Both the position numbers and the translations under genes were made by a program. This document shows positions 45,212 through 53,240 of a stretch of DNA of 53,240 nt, piece after piece (position 1 is the first letter of the stretch; every line of letters begins with the position of its first letter). This stretch comes from Mycobacterium sp. ST-F2 (GTDB lineage Bacteria > Actinomycetota > Actinomycetes > Mycobacteriales > Mycobacteriaceae): NCBI RefSeq assembly GCF_001905655.1, contig NZ_JMHT01000028.1, positions 1 through 53,240 on the forward strand, given 5' to 3'. The notes beneath the pieces are model-generated. The model was not told where the DNA came from, searched no databases, and saw only the letters and a list, made by a program, of their open reading frames with translations.

Positions 45212-45967
45212 ATGAGCGGCCATTCCAAGTGGGCGACAACCAAGCACAAGAAGGCCGTCATCGACGCCAAGCGCGGCAAGATGTTCGCCAAGCTGATCAA
45301 GAACATCGAGGTCGCGGCCCGCGTCGGCGGTGGCGACCCGGGTGGTAACCCGACCCTCTACGACGCCATCCAGAAGGCCAAGAAGAGCTCGGTTCCCAAC
45401 GACAACATCGAGCGGGCCCGCAAGCGTGGCGGCGGTGAAGAAGCCGGCGGCGCCGACTGGCAGACCATCATGTATGAGGGCTATGGCCCCAACGGTGTCG
45501 CGGTGCTCATCGAGTGTCTGACCGACAACCGCAACCGTGCCGCCGGCGAGGTGCGCGTCGCGATGACCCGCAACGGCGGCAACATGGCCGACCCGGGTTC
45601 GGTGGCCTACCTGTTCTCCCGCAAGGGCATCATCACGCTGGAGAAGAACGGCCAGACCGAGGACGACGTCCTGATGGCGGTTCTGGACGCCGGCGCCGAA
45701 GAGGTCAACGACCTCGGCGACTCCTTCGAGGTCATCTGCGAGCCGACCGACCTGGTCGCGGTGCGCACCGCGCTGCAGGATGCCGGCATCGACTACGACT
45801 CGGCCGAGTCGGGTTTCCAGTCGTCGGTGTCGGTCGAGGTCGACCTCGAAGGCGCCCGCAAGGTGTTCAAGCTGGTCGACGCGCTCGAGGACAGCGACGA
45901 CGTGCAGAACGTCTACACCAACGTCGAGATCCCGGACGACGTCGCCGCGCAGCTCGACGAGGAATAG
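45212..45967 (+). CDS. yebC: YebC/TACO1 family regulator
   Basis: 251 residues, YebC/PmpR/TACO1 family, reported elsewhere as transcription regulators or translation factors easing ribosome stalling. N-terminus [20 protein letters not shown] is the family signature; [20 protein letters not shown] and [16 protein letters not shown] follow. AGAAAGAGG precedes the ATG. M. tuberculosis places its homologue (Rv2603c) just after pdxT; here three genes intervene. Confidence 0.94.
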   Translation: MSGHSKWATTKHKKAVIDAKRGKMFAKLIKNIEVAARVGGGDPGGNPTLYDAIQKAKKSSVPNDNIERARKRGGGEEAGGADWQTIMYEGYGPNGVAVLIECLTDNRNRAAGEVRVAMTRNGGNMADPGSVAYLFSRKGIITLEKNGQTEDDVLMAVLDAGAEEVNDLGDSFEVICEPTDLVAVRTALQDAGIDYDSAESGFQSSVSVEVDLEGARKVFKLVDALEDSDDVQNVYTNVEIPDDVAAQLDEE

Positions 45968-45977
45968 CACCCGCGGG

Positions 45978-47411
45978 CTAGACCAGAGGGCCGACGAACG
46001 GCACGAGGCGCGCCAGCCAGAGCCACGGCGGACCACCCGTCACGTGCAGTGTCGATGCGACGCCGTAGTGATCCGATGCCCACAGGGGCGGCGGGGACTG
46101 CCGGAACGGTTCGGTGCCGGTGAGCGCGGCCGAGTCGGCTGTCACTCCGCGGACGAGGACGTGGTCGAGCCGCAGCAGCGTCGACGACTTCGGGTTGTCC
46201 AGCAACGGGGCCTGGCAGCACGACCCCCTGAAGTCCAACGGGTGGGTCGACCACCACGCATCGCCCAGTCCGGCACGCAGAATCCAATAGGCCGGCGTCA
46301 GCGGGATGTTGTCAGGGGAGTTCAGATCGCCCATGACCACCACGGAGTGCGGGCTCGCATAGACCCGCAACAGGAGCTCGACAGCCTGCAGTGTCTGCGC
46401 CGGTAGCGACAGCGGTGTGACGATCGGCTCGAGGTGGGTGGAGAAGACGCGGACCGTGTGGGTGTCGTCGACGCGGTAGTCCACCGCTGCCCAGCTCCGG
46501 TCGATCATCCGTACTCCGTTGGGCGAGAACGCAATCGACTTGGCCAGGTACTGGCCACTTTGCGGGTTGCTGATCCTGTCCGCTTGGTCGGCGCGCACGA
46601 GGATCACGTCGCTGCTGGTTCGTCGGATGTCGGTGTAGCCGTTGGGTGAATCCGGATTGATCCGGGCGCCTTCGATGTCGGAGGTCGTGTGATGGGCGGC
46701 CACGACATAGGGGGTGCCACCGGCGGCCAGGTCCGCCTGCAGGAGCGTGACCTGGTCGTACACCACGTGGTCGGCGTTCGGGGTCGTCGTCCCCGTTACG
46801 CGGTCGCTGACCTGCTGATCGCGCCACACTGTGGCCTCCTGCAACCCGATGATGACCGGATCGGTCTGCCCGATCTGGTTGGCCAGGGCTTTGGATCGGG
46901 TCGGGAAATCGGTGGCTACCACGCTGTTCCACAGCTGGGTGTTCGCCTGGTAGGACTGCTGAGCCGTTGAAGCCCGCATGGTCGGGCCCACGTCCCCGCC
47001 GACGTAGAGATTCTGGGTCATCACGGTGAATGGGGCACCGGTGCCTTGGGTGGCGGTGGCGAGCTGCCGGCTGGGCGCGGGTATGTGCACGCCGAGGGCG
47101 TGCTCGAATTCGCGTCGGGCCCAGGCCAGCACCACCCAGTGCGCGATCGGTGCGAATGGTGACCGCGGTGCGGGAGTTACCTTGGCCGGCTTGACGACAG
47201 GCTTGGCGGTGGCCGGGAATCGGATGACGGGACGGTGTGCCGTCTTCGGCCGGGGGTTCGTATGGGTGATCGACTGTTCGCTCGATCCGGTGGTTCCGGC
47301 AGATGCGTCGGCGGATGCAATCGCTGGATTCGTGGCAATGAACGCCCCGACTCCGAGTGCCACGGCGAGCGCGCCGACCCGGCCGATCCCTGAAATGACG
47401 AACGGTTGCAT
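45978..47411 (-). CDS. Secreted endonuclease/exonuclease/phosphatase (EEP) family protein
   Basis: 477 residues. Signal peptide ([23 protein letters not shown]), then a Pro/Lys-rich linker and the EEP domain: [13 protein letters not shown] (Asn), [10 protein letters not shown] (Glu metal ligand), [34 protein letters not shown] and [13 protein letters not shown] (Asp-His pair). So all EEP motifs are present. Targets could be DNA, a phospholipid (sphingomyelinase-like) or an inositol phosphate. ATG at 47411 is chosen: GGAGG is 5 bp upstream; another ATG is directly before it. Confidence 0.85.
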   Translation of the reverse strand: MQPFVISGIGRVGALAVALGVGAFIATNPAIASADASAGTTGSSEQSITHTNPRPKTAHRPVIRFPATAKPVVKPAKVTPAPRSPFAPIAHWVVLAWARREFEHALGVHIPAPSRQLATATQGTGAPFTVMTQNLYVGGDVGPTMRASTAQQSYQANTQLWNSVVATDFPTRSKALANQIGQTDPVIIGLQEATVWRDQQVSDRVTGTTTPNADHVVYDQVTLLQADLAAGGTPYVVAAHHTTSDIEGARINPDSPNGYTDIRRTSSDVILVRADQADRISNPQSGQYLAKSIAFSPNGVRMIDRSWAAVDYRVDDTHTVRVFSTHLEPIVTPLSLPAQTLQAVELLLRVYASPHSVVVMGDLNSPDNIPLTPAYWILRAGLGDAWWSTHPLDFRGSCCQAPLLDNPKSSTLLRLDHVLVRGVTADSAALTGTEPFRQSPPPLWASDHYGVASTLHVTGGPPWLWLARLVPFVGPLV

Positions 47412-47470
47412 CATGGCCTCCGCTGGTTCGGTCCCCGTGGCTCACATTGTTGGTTCATCGGCTGCCGATC

Positions 47471-47494
47471 AGTTCAGTAGTCGACCACTGAACT
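47471..47494. promoter_or_regulatory. Near-perfect 24-bp palindrome between the EEP gene and ruvC
   Basis: AGTTCAGT-AGTCGACC-ACTGAACT: perfect 8-bp outer arms and a central GTCGAC, only one mirrored pair out of symmetry. It lies 60 bp before the EEP start and ~40 bp upstream of the ruvC promoter, so it could control either. Not a LexA box (TCGAACNNNNGTTCGA). Confidence 0.5.
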
Positions 47495-47531
47495 TTGAAT
47501 TCGCTGCGCGGCGCCCGTGTCGTCACCGAAC

Positions 47532-47554
47532 TTGTCGGCGGCTCCGGTTAGGCT
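47532..47554 (+). promoter_or_regulatory. PafBC-type DNA-damage promoter of ruvCAB
   Basis: TTGTCGGCG (47532-47540), 8-nt spacer, TAGGCT (47549-47554), one base off the RecA-NDp/PafBC consensus TTGTCRGTG-N8-TAnnnT. Transcription should start near 47561, 26 nt before the ruvC GTG at 47587, with GAAGGAG (47574-47580) as ribosome-binding site. Confidence 0.75.
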
Positions 47555-47586
47555 TTCGCACAAATGTTCTGTCGAAGGAGCTTGGT

Positions 47587-48144
47587 GTGCGGGTGATGGG
47601 CGTCGACCCCGGTCTGACGCGCTGTGGCCTCTCGATGATCGAGGGCGGCACAGGGCGCAAGGTCACGGCGCTCGATGTCGATGTGGTGCGCACCCCGTCC
47701 GATGTCGAGTTGCACCGGCGGCTGCTGACCATCAGTGACACCGTCGAACACTGGATGGACACCCACCGCCCCGACGTCATCGCCATCGAGCGGGTGTTCG
47801 CCAACCAGAACGCCAACACCGCCATGGGAACGGCGCAGGCCGGAGGGGTGATCGCCCTGGCCGCGGCACGGCGGGGGATCGACGTGCACTTCCACACACC
47901 CAGTGAGGTGAAGGCCGCGGTCACCGGCAACGGTCGCGCGGACAAGGCGCAGGTCACCACCATGGTCACCAAAATTCTTGGGCTGCAACAGAAGCCGACC
48001 CCTGCCGACGCCGCCGACGCCCTGGCACTGGCCATCTGCCACTGCTGGCGGGCGCCCATGATCGCCCGGATGGCCGAGGCAGAGGCGAAAGCGGCGGAGT
48101 TCAAGAAGCAGTACGCAGCGAAAGTGAAGGCGGCACGCGCATGA
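47587..48144 (+). CDS. ruvC: Holliday junction resolvase RuvC
   Basis: 185 residues, cleaves Holliday junctions as a dimer in the RuvABC resolvasome. Catalytic acidic residues: Asp in [13 protein letters not shown], Glu in [14 protein letters not shown], and Asps in [18 protein letters not shown] at 47587 is fixed by GAAGGAG 6 bp upstream; the frame stays open further 5' but crosses the promoter. It overlaps ruvA by 4 bp. Confidence 0.96.
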   Translation: MRVMGVDPGLTRCGLSMIEGGTGRKVTALDVDVVRTPSDVELHRRLLTISDTVEHWMDTHRPDVIAIERVFANQNANTAMGTAQAGGVIALAAARRGIDVHFHTPSEVKAAVTGNGRADKAQVTTMVTKILGLQQKPTPADAADALALAICHCWRAPMIARMAEAEAKAAEFKKQYAAKVKAARA

Positions 48145-48728
48145 TCGCATCGGTCCGTGGCGAGGTCATCGACATCGCCCTCGATCACGCGGTGATCGAG
48201 GCCGCCGGGGTCGGCTACAAGATCATGGCCACGCCCGCCACGTTGTCCACGCTGCGCCGCGGCACCGAGTCGCGACTGATCACCGCGATGATCGTCCGCG
48301 AGGATTCCCAGACGCTGTACGGCTTCGCCGACTCCGATGCCCGCGACCTGTTCAACGTCCTGCTCGGGGTGTCCGGCGTCGGCCCCAAGATCGCGCTGGC
48401 GACCCTCGCCGTCTATGACGCCCCGGCGCTCCGGCAAGCCCTGGCCGACGGTGACGTCACCGCGCTGACCCGGGTGCCCGGCATCGGCAAGCGCGGTGCC
48501 GAACGCATGGTCCTCGAATTGCGCGACAAGATCGGTGCGACGGTCGGTGGCGGCACTGGTGTCGCCGGAGGGCATTCGATCCGCGGGCCCGTGGTGGAAG
48601 CCCTTATCGGACTTGGTTTTCCGGCCAAGCAGGCCGAGGAGGCCACCGACAAGGTGCTTGCCAACGACCCCGAGGCCAACACCGCCACCGCACTGCGGGC
48701 GGCCCTGTCGATGTTGGGTAAGAAGTGA
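48141..48728 (+). CDS. ruvA: Holliday junction helicase subunit RuvA
   Basis: 195 residues; binds the four-way junction as a tetramer and loads RuvB. OB-fold start [20 protein letters not shown], the HhH motifs [19 protein letters not shown] and [20 protein letters not shown], and the C-terminal RuvB-contact domain ([19 protein letters not shown]). Overlaps ruvC and ruvB by 4 bp each. Confidence 0.96.
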   Translation: MIASVRGEVIDIALDHAVIEAAGVGYKIMATPATLSTLRRGTESRLITAMIVREDSQTLYGFADSDARDLFNVLLGVSGVGPKIALATLAVYDAPALRQALADGDVTALTRVPGIGKRGAERMVLELRDKIGATVGGGTGVAGGHSIRGPVVEALIGLGFPAKQAEEATDKVLANDPEANTATALRAALSMLGKK

Positions 48729-49792
48729 GCCGGTTCGAAGACGAGGGTGTAGAGGGCGCGGCGCCCGACGTCCGCGAGGTCACACCCGCGCTGACCGTCG
48801 GCGAGGGCGACGTCGACGCCAGCCTGCGGCCCAAGTCGCTGCGCGAGTTCATCGGCCAGCCCCGGGTGCGCGAACAGCTGCAACTGGTGCTCGAGGGCGC
48901 CAAGAACCGCGGTGGGACACCCGACCACATCCTGCTGTCGGGACCGCCCGGCCTCGGCAAGACCTCGCTGGCCATGATCATCGCCGCCGAGTTGGGCTCG
49001 TCGCTGCGCGTCACCTCCGGCCCCGCTCTCGAGCGGGCCGGCGACCTGGCGGCCATGCTCAGCAACCTCGTCGAGGGCGACGTCCTGTTCATCGACGAGA
49101 TCCACCGCATCGCCCGGCCCGCCGAGGAGATGCTGTACCTCGCCATGGAGGACTTCCGGGTCGACGTGGTGGTCGGCAAGGGTCCCGGGGCGACATCGAT
49201 TCCGCTGGAGGTCGCGCCGTTCACCCTGGTCGGTGCGACAACCCGCTCGGGTGCGTTGACCGGCCCGCTGCGCGACCGGTTCGGTTTCACCGCGCACATG
49301 GATTTCTACGAGCCGCCCGAGCTCGAGCGGGTACTGGCGCGCTCGGCGGGCATCCTGGGCATCGAACTGGGCGCCGAGGCCGGCGCCGAGGTGGCGCGGC
49401 GGTCCCGTGGCACGCCACGGATCGCGAACCGGCTGCTGCGCCGGGTGCGTGACTATGCCGAGGTGCGCGCTGACGGTGTCATCACCCGCGACGTCGCCAA
49501 GGCGGCGCTGGCGGTCTACGACGTCGACGAACTCGGCCTGGATCGCCTGGACCGGGCCGTGTTGACCGCACTGACGAAGAGTTTCGGGGGCGGTCCGGTC
49601 GGCGTCTCGACGCTGGCCGTCGCGGTCGGGGAGGAAGCCACCACCGTCGAGGAGGTGTGTGAGCCGTTCCTGGTGCGGGCGGGCATGATCGCCCGGACCC
49701 CGCGGGGACGCGTGGCGACACCCCAGGCGTGGACGCATCTGGGTCTGCAACCACCGATAAACGGACTTGGGCAGGCCGGGCTGTTTGAATAG
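48725..49792 (+). CDS. ruvB: Holliday junction branch-migration ATPase RuvB
   Basis: 355 residues, AAA+ motor of branch migration. Walker [16 protein letters not shown], Walker [15 protein letters not shown], sensor 1 [20 protein letters not shown] and the C-terminal winged helix ([20 protein letters not shown]). GTG start in a 4-bp overlap with ruvA. DUF1304 follows after 5 bp. Confidence 0.97.
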   Translation: MSRFEDEGVEGAAPDVREVTPALTVGEGDVDASLRPKSLREFIGQPRVREQLQLVLEGAKNRGGTPDHILLSGPPGLGKTSLAMIIAAELGSSLRVTSGPALERAGDLAAMLSNLVEGDVLFIDEIHRIARPAEEMLYLAMEDFRVDVVVGKGPGATSIPLEVAPFTLVGATTRSGALTGPLRDRFGFTAHMDFYEPPELERVLARSAGILGIELGAEAGAEVARRSRGTPRIANRLLRRVRDYAEVRADGVITRDVAKAALAVYDVDELGLDRLDRAVLTALTKSFGGGPVGVSTLAVAVGEEATTVEEVCEPFLVRAGMIARTPRGRVATPQAWTHLGLQPPINGLGQAGLFE

Positions 49793-49797
49793 AACCC

Positions 49798-50184
49798 ATG
49801 CTGACTGCAGGGTTGATCGTTGCCGGCCTGGCCGCGCTGCTGCACGTGTACATCTTCGTGATGGAGTCGCTCACCTGGACCTCGCCGCGGACCAGGGCCA
49901 CCTTCGGGCTCACTGAACAGCAGGCGGTGGACACCAAGGAGCTGGCCTTCAACCAGGGCTTCTACAACCTGTTCCTCGCCATCGTCACCGCGATCGGCAT
50001 CGGCGCAATTGCGTTGGGCCACTGCGGAATTGGTGTCGCGCTAATCTTCGCCGGGGTCGGTTCGATGCTGGCCGCCGCGTTGGTGCTGCTGGTCTCGTCC
50101 CCGGACAAGGCGCGCGCGGCCATCACCCAGGGCATCTTTCCGGCCATCGCTGTCGTGCTGCTGGTGATCGTGGTTGTCAGGTGA
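49798..50184 (+). CDS. DUF1304 membrane protein
   Basis: 128 residues, four predicted membrane helices (TAGLIVAGLAALLHVYIFVM; FYNLFLAIVTAIGIGAIALG; IGVALIFAGVGSMLAAALVL; AAITQGIFPAIAVVLLVIV). The MESLTW and FNQGFYNLFLA motifs mark the DUF1304 family. Function unknown. Five bp after ruvB and overlapping the next gene by 4 bp, so it is probably expressed with the ruvCAB operon. Confidence 0.85.
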   Translation: MLTAGLIVAGLAALLHVYIFVMESLTWTSPRTRATFGLTEQQAVDTKELAFNQGFYNLFLAIVTAIGIGAIALGHCGIGVALIFAGVGSMLAAALVLLVSSPDKARAAITQGIFPAIAVVLLVIVVVR

Positions 50185-51011
50185 TCCGCCGCTGCGCGAC
50201 CGTCGTTGCTGCCGTCGTCCTGGCAGTCACGGGGTGCGGCACAGCGGCTGCCGACCCCGGCCCGGACCCGGCGCAGCTCGCCGAGGCGCTCGTCGCCGAT
50301 GAGCAGACGGTGCGTGATCCCGCGGCGCCGGAACCGGCGCTGATCGCTGCCGCGCACCGGCAGCAGGCGGCGTACCGCGACATCGCCCGGCATCCGGAAT
50401 GGGACGCGCTCATCGCGCCGCGCATCCCGCCCGCCCTGGCCGCGGCCTACAACCACAACGTCGATGCCGGCCGTCAGCTGTTCGGGATGACGCCGCCGCG
50501 CGACACCGTCCCGCCGTGGACCATCCAACCGCCGGCGCCCGCCGACGAGCTGCTCGGCTACTACCGCGAGGCCCAGGCGGCTTCCGGGGTCGACTGGACC
50601 TACCTGGCGGCCATCAACCTCGTCGAGTCGCGGTTCGGCCGGATCAACGGCGACAGTTCGGCCGGGGCGCAGGGGCCCATGCAGTTCCTGCCGTCGACGT
50701 TCGCCGCCTACGGCTCCGGCGACATCCGCTCACCCCGCGACTCCATCCTGGCGGCCGGCCGCTACCTGGCCGCCAACGGTTTCGCCGCGGACCCCGACGG
50801 GGCCCTGCACCACTACAACCATTCCGGCGCCTACGTCCGTGCGGTTGACGACTACGCGGCGGTCCTGGCCGCCGATCCCGCCGCATTCGCGGGCTACTAC
50901 CAATGGCAGGTGTACTACCGGACCACGGTCGGGGACCTCGTGCTGCCCACCGGATACTCCGCGTCGAGTCCTGTCCCGGCCGCCGAGTACCTGGCGTCCC
51001 ATCCTCAGTAG
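50181..51011 (+). CDS. Lytic transglycosylase-type lipoprotein
   Basis: 276 residues. Signal peptide VIRRCATVVAAVVLAVTGCG with lipobox VTGC. SLT-type lysozyme fold from ~135: YLAAINLVESRFGRINGDSS (catalytic Glu), AGAQGPMQFLPSTFAAYG, HHYNHSGAYVRAVDDYA. It should cleave the peptidoglycan glycan strand outside the membrane. GTG start overlapping DUF1304 by 4 bp. Last gene of the ruvCAB run; its stop is 12 bp from the convergent GGDEF gene. Confidence 0.88.
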   Translation: MIRRCATVVAAVVLAVTGCGTAAADPGPDPAQLAEALVADEQTVRDPAAPEPALIAAAHRQQAAYRDIARHPEWDALIAPRIPPALAAAYNHNVDAGRQLFGMTPPRDTVPPWTIQPPAPADELLGYYREAQAASGVDWTYLAAINLVESRFGRINGDSSAGAQGPMQFLPSTFAAYGSGDIRSPRDSILAAGRYLAANGFAADPDGALHHYNHSGAYVRAVDDYAAVLAADPAAFAGYYQWQVYYRTTVGDLVLPTGYSASSPVPAAEYLASHPQ

Positions 51012-51023
51012 CCGCCCGGCCGA

Positions 51024-52106
51024 TCAGGAAGCAGTCAGATCTACCTGGCATGCCGTCGAGACAGTGGTGACCTGATTCCCGCCGGCGCGTTTGGCTGAGT
51101 ACATCGCCAGGTCCGCGGCTGCCAGTAATCCGTCGATCAGCAGTGGTGAACCGGGCGGTGCCTGCGCGATGCCGACGCTGGCCGTCGTGCTCCAGGGTTT
51201 CGCGGCAACATCCCGGCGTACCTGTTCGGCGAACCGGAGCGCATCGCGATGACGGCCACGGACCGCGACGACGAACTCTTCGCCACCGATCCGGGCGGCC
51301 ACCGCATCATCGGGGAGCGCTTCCATGATGATCTCGGCGACGCCCATCAGCACCCGGTCGCCCGCGGCGTGCCCGAGAGTGTCGTTGACGCGTTTGAAGT
51401 TGTCGAGGTCGATGAAGATGACGCTGGTCTCCGCGTTCTCCCGGGGATCGGTCAGCATCGGCTGCATCTCATGTTCGAAACCTCGGCGGTTGGGCAGCCG
51501 GGTCAACGGATCGAGATGCGCCACCACAGAGTCGCTGCCCAACATCACCACCAGCACATGGACGGCGATCGGGAGAATCAGCGTGTTGGCCGACAGCCCG
51601 AGGAACATGGCGACGGCCAATTGCGGATTACCCAGCTCCGCCAGTCGCACGCCGCAGATGCCCGCGGCCACCACCGCCGTCAGGGCCACCGACGCCAGAT
51701 ATTTCGGGGTGTGGAAGAACGCCACATAGCCGGCCAGGCAGGCGAAGACGAAGCCCCCGAGGGCGCCCGCCTCGGGATCCCGCTGGACCAGACAGACGCT
51801 GGTGACGCAGAAGTCGAGCAGGACGACCAGCACGGTGGATACGTTGCGCCGTGGCCAGTGCGTGAGCCAGACGAGCGAGCACAGCGTGGTGATGACTGCG
51901 GCGAGGATCGGGATGGCAACGGCGGCGTCACTCGTCGGACCTGTGGGGCTCCAGATCGTGGTGAGCCCGGTCGCGCCGCCCCCGAGCACGATCAGTCCGA
52001 TGCCGATCCGGGTATAGGGCTGCAGGCCGCGGTTCTCCAGATACTCCGACAGCCACTCGTAATGGTCGGGCCTGTGCCACCATCGCCGAATCCGCTGCCA
52101 GATCAA
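51024..52106 (-). CDS. Membrane GGDEF diguanylate cyclase
   Basis: 360 residues. N-terminal part with about six membrane helices (IGIGLIVLGGGATGLTTIW; AVAIPILAAVITTLCSLVWL; VSTVLVVLLDFCVTSVCLV; LASVALTAVVAAGICGV and others). The C-terminal GGDEF domain has DPLTRLPNRRGFEHEM, VIFIDLDNFKRVNDTLGHAAG and the active site ARIGGEEFVVAV (GGEEF), so it should make cyclic di-GMP. No RxxD inhibitory site is obvious just before GGEEF. TTG start at 52106 with GGAGG 9 bp upstream. Confidence 0.88.
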   Translation of the reverse strand: MIWQRIRRWWHRPDHYEWLSEYLENRGLQPYTRIGIGLIVLGGGATGLTTIWSPTGPTSDAAVAIPILAAVITTLCSLVWLTHWPRRNVSTVLVVLLDFCVTSVCLVQRDPEAGALGGFVFACLAGYVAFFHTPKYLASVALTAVVAAGICGVRLAELGNPQLAVAMFLGLSANTLILPIAVHVLVVMLGSDSVVAHLDPLTRLPNRRGFEHEMQPMLTDPRENAETSVIFIDLDNFKRVNDTLGHAAGDRVLMGVAEIIMEALPDDAVAARIGGEEFVVAVRGRHRDALRFAEQVRRDVAAKPWSTTASVGIAQAPPGSPLLIDGLLAAADLAMYSAKRAGGNQVTTVSTACQVDLTAS

Positions 52107-52405
52107 AGGTCCCGTCCTCCCCTGAGCGCTCAGGAAAGAACTTAGCTCACAATTAACTGCTGGTCGCCAAAAGTCAGCGTAATCCCATTATTTCGGCACA
52201 TTTTCATACGTTCGGATGATTGCCAGCCACTTGTCGGCATCGGGCCCGGCTGCCCCGCCGCGGCACGGCCCCCGGATGGGGCTCGCGCCGGTTGTGGGCG
52301 CTGACGCCCGTGATGGCACACTGGTCAGTACCGCGGCACGGCGATCGGCTGGTCCGGCTCGCGTGCCTGTTCGCAGACTCAACAGAACGAAAGATTTTCG
52401 CTGTC
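52107..52405. other. Intergenic stretch between the diguanylate cyclase and yajC
   Basis: About 300 bp between divergent starts. No gene, tRNA or clear hairpin seen. It is AT-richer near 52145-52215 and should hold promoters for both flanking genes; I cannot place -10/-35 boxes confidently. Confidence 0.5.
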
Positions 52406-52738
52406 ATGGATTTGGTTGTCTTCCTGCCGCTGCTCCTGGTCATGGGTGCCTTCATGTTCTTCGCGTCGCGGCGCCAGAGGAAGCAGATGCAGGCCACCAT
52501 CGACCTGCACAATTCGCTGACAGTCGGCGATCGCGTGCACACCACCTCCGGTCTGCTGGGCACCATCACCCGCATCGACGACGACAACGTGGACCTGGAG
52601 ATCGCTCCCGGCGTCGTCACCACGTGGATGAAGCTGGCCGTGCGCGATCGCATCGAGGCCACTGAGGACGCGGCCGAGGCCGGCGACGAATTGACCTCGG
52701 CTGCCGTCGAAGAAGGCGCGCCGAAGACCGAAGGCTGA
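52406..52738 (+). CDS. yajC: Preprotein translocase accessory subunit YajC
   Basis: 110 residues. One N-terminal membrane helix ([20 protein letters not shown]), then [20 protein letters not shown] and the YajC signature [20 protein letters not shown]. The acidic C-terminal tail is typical of actinobacterial members. It is followed 65 bp later by secD; the three proteins YajC, SecD and SecF assist SecYEG export. Confidence 0.93.
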   Translation: MDLVVFLPLLLVMGAFMFFASRRQRKQMQATIDLHNSLTVGDRVHTTSGLLGTITRIDDDNVDLEIAPGVVTTWMKLAVRDRIEATEDAAEAGDELTSAAVEEGAPKTEG

Positions 52739-52803
52739 CATTCCCGCACCAACACGTACCCTTTGCGGGGCTGACGTACCGATCTCAAGGAGACCCTAGA
52801 ACC

Positions 52804-53240
52804 GTGGCATCGTCTTCGGCGCCGGTGCACCCATACCGCTATTTGTCGTTGTTTCTGGTGCTGCTCGTCGGCGCCTACCTTCTGGTGTTTCTCACCGGCG
52901 ACAAGCAGGCCAAGCCCAAGCTGGGCATCGACCTGCAGGGCGGTACCCGGGTCACCCTGACTGCACGTACCCCCGACGGCTCGACGCCCACCCGCGAGTC
53001 GCTGATCCAGGCCCAGGAGATCATCGGCGCCCGGGTGAACGGCCTCGGTGTCTCCGGTTCTGAGGTCGTGATCGACGGTTCGAACCTGATCATCACCGTG
53101 CCGGGTCAGGATGGCAGCGAGGCCCGCAACCTGGGCCAGACCGCGCGGCTGTACATCCGGCCCGTCGTCCACGTGATCCCGGCACAGGGTGCGCAGCCTG
53201 CCAAGCCGGCCGCGCCCGCGGCTCCCACCATTCAGGGGCT
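52804..53240 (+). CDS. secD: Protein translocase subunit SecD, 5' part only
   Basis: Start of SecD, cut by the right edge; 145 codons visible. GTG at 52804 ([17 protein letters not shown]) with AAGGAG upstream. First membrane helix [19 protein letters not shown], then the P1 domain opening [21 protein letters not shown], the usual SecD signature. It uses the proton motive force to complete Sec export. The C-terminal membrane part and secF must lie beyond the window. Confidence 0.95.
   Translation, partial: MASSSAPVHPYRYLSLFLVLLVGAYLLVFLTGDKQAKPKLGIDLQGGTRVTLTARTPDGSTPTRESLIQAQEIIGARVNGLGVSGSEVVIDGSNLIITVPGQDGSEARNLGQTARLYIRPVVHVIPAQGAQPAKPAAPAAPTIQG

Noticed and set aside
47026..47586. 5' extension of ruvC
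   Set aside because: It covers the EEP gene antisense, the intergenic region and the promoter; the true GTG at 47587 has its own ribosome-binding site.

Overview
The window is a high-GC actinobacterial chromosome segment, almost certainly from a Mycobacteriaceae species (Mycolicibacterium or Mycobacterium). The evidence is a PPE protein, the arabinan transferase AftC, the pgsA-patA-pimA phosphatidylinositol mannoside (PIM) cluster, ClpC2, DUF1942 and DUF3000 proteins, and long runs of gene order like M. tuberculosis (approximately Rv2681-Rv2667, then Rv2614c-Rv2603c, then ruvCAB and yajC-secD). Family names come from recognising protein sequence by eye; no database search was run.

Layout. 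1-4.9 kb: RNase D (cut by the left edge), DUF3000, then hemE-hemY-chdC, the coproporphyrin branch of heme synthesis. 4.9-9.0 kb: a minus-strand operon aftC-msrB-ferritin/VIT1 fusion-DUF2252. 9.0-13.7 kb: a hydrolase-like lipoprotein whose expected catalytic Ser is Asn, a RibD-like reductase, a ZapE/AFG1 ATPase, a GNAT enzyme, a strong intrinsic terminator and a DUF1942 secreted protein. 13.8-17.5 kb: clpC2 with two palindromic operators over an apparently leaderless promoter, dedA, small exported proteins, and a TetR-membrane protein pair with its own palindrome.

17.6-21.6 kb is an accessory zone of lower GC. It holds a membrane-anchored HNH nuclease behind a promoter that fits the PafBC/RecA-independent DNA-damage consensus. 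Next comes a ~1.4 kb cassette flanked by a duplicated tRNA-Val 3' end; it carries a RelA/SpoT-domain alarmone synthetase and a 71-residue partner (candidate toxin-antitoxin or anti-phage module). A tRNA Gly-Cys-Val operon and a divergent tRNA-Val(CAC) follow. 21.6-24.5 kb: a GNAT protein, and a PPE protein with a seven-fold His-Asp run behind a perfect 19-bp palindrome that looks like a Zur (zinc) box.

24.5-31.1 kb: type II NADH dehydrogenase, a methyltransferase, a lipoprotein, a PheC-like cyclohexadienyl dehydratase convergent with a Ser/Thr kinase whose outer domain is a solute-binding protein, DUF1990 and a thioesterase. 31.2-40.1 kb: the co-directional thrS-HIT-pgsA-patA-pimA-NUDIX operon (PIM synthesis), then pdxS-tesB-pdxT (vitamin B6). 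40-47.4 kb: a lipase-like protein reading antisense through pdxT, a GT39-type glycosyltransferase, a membrane-anchored secreted protein, YebC and a secreted EEP-family phosphodiesterase. 47.5-53.2 kb: ruvC-ruvA-ruvB behind a PafBC-type promoter, DUF1304, a lytic transglycosylase lipoprotein, a diguanylate cyclase, yajC and the start of secD (cut by the right edge).

The best candidates for something new are the damage-promoter HNH nuclease, the tRNA-bounded RelA/SpoT pair, and the zinc-box His-Asp PPE protein. All three are inferences from motifs and need experiments.
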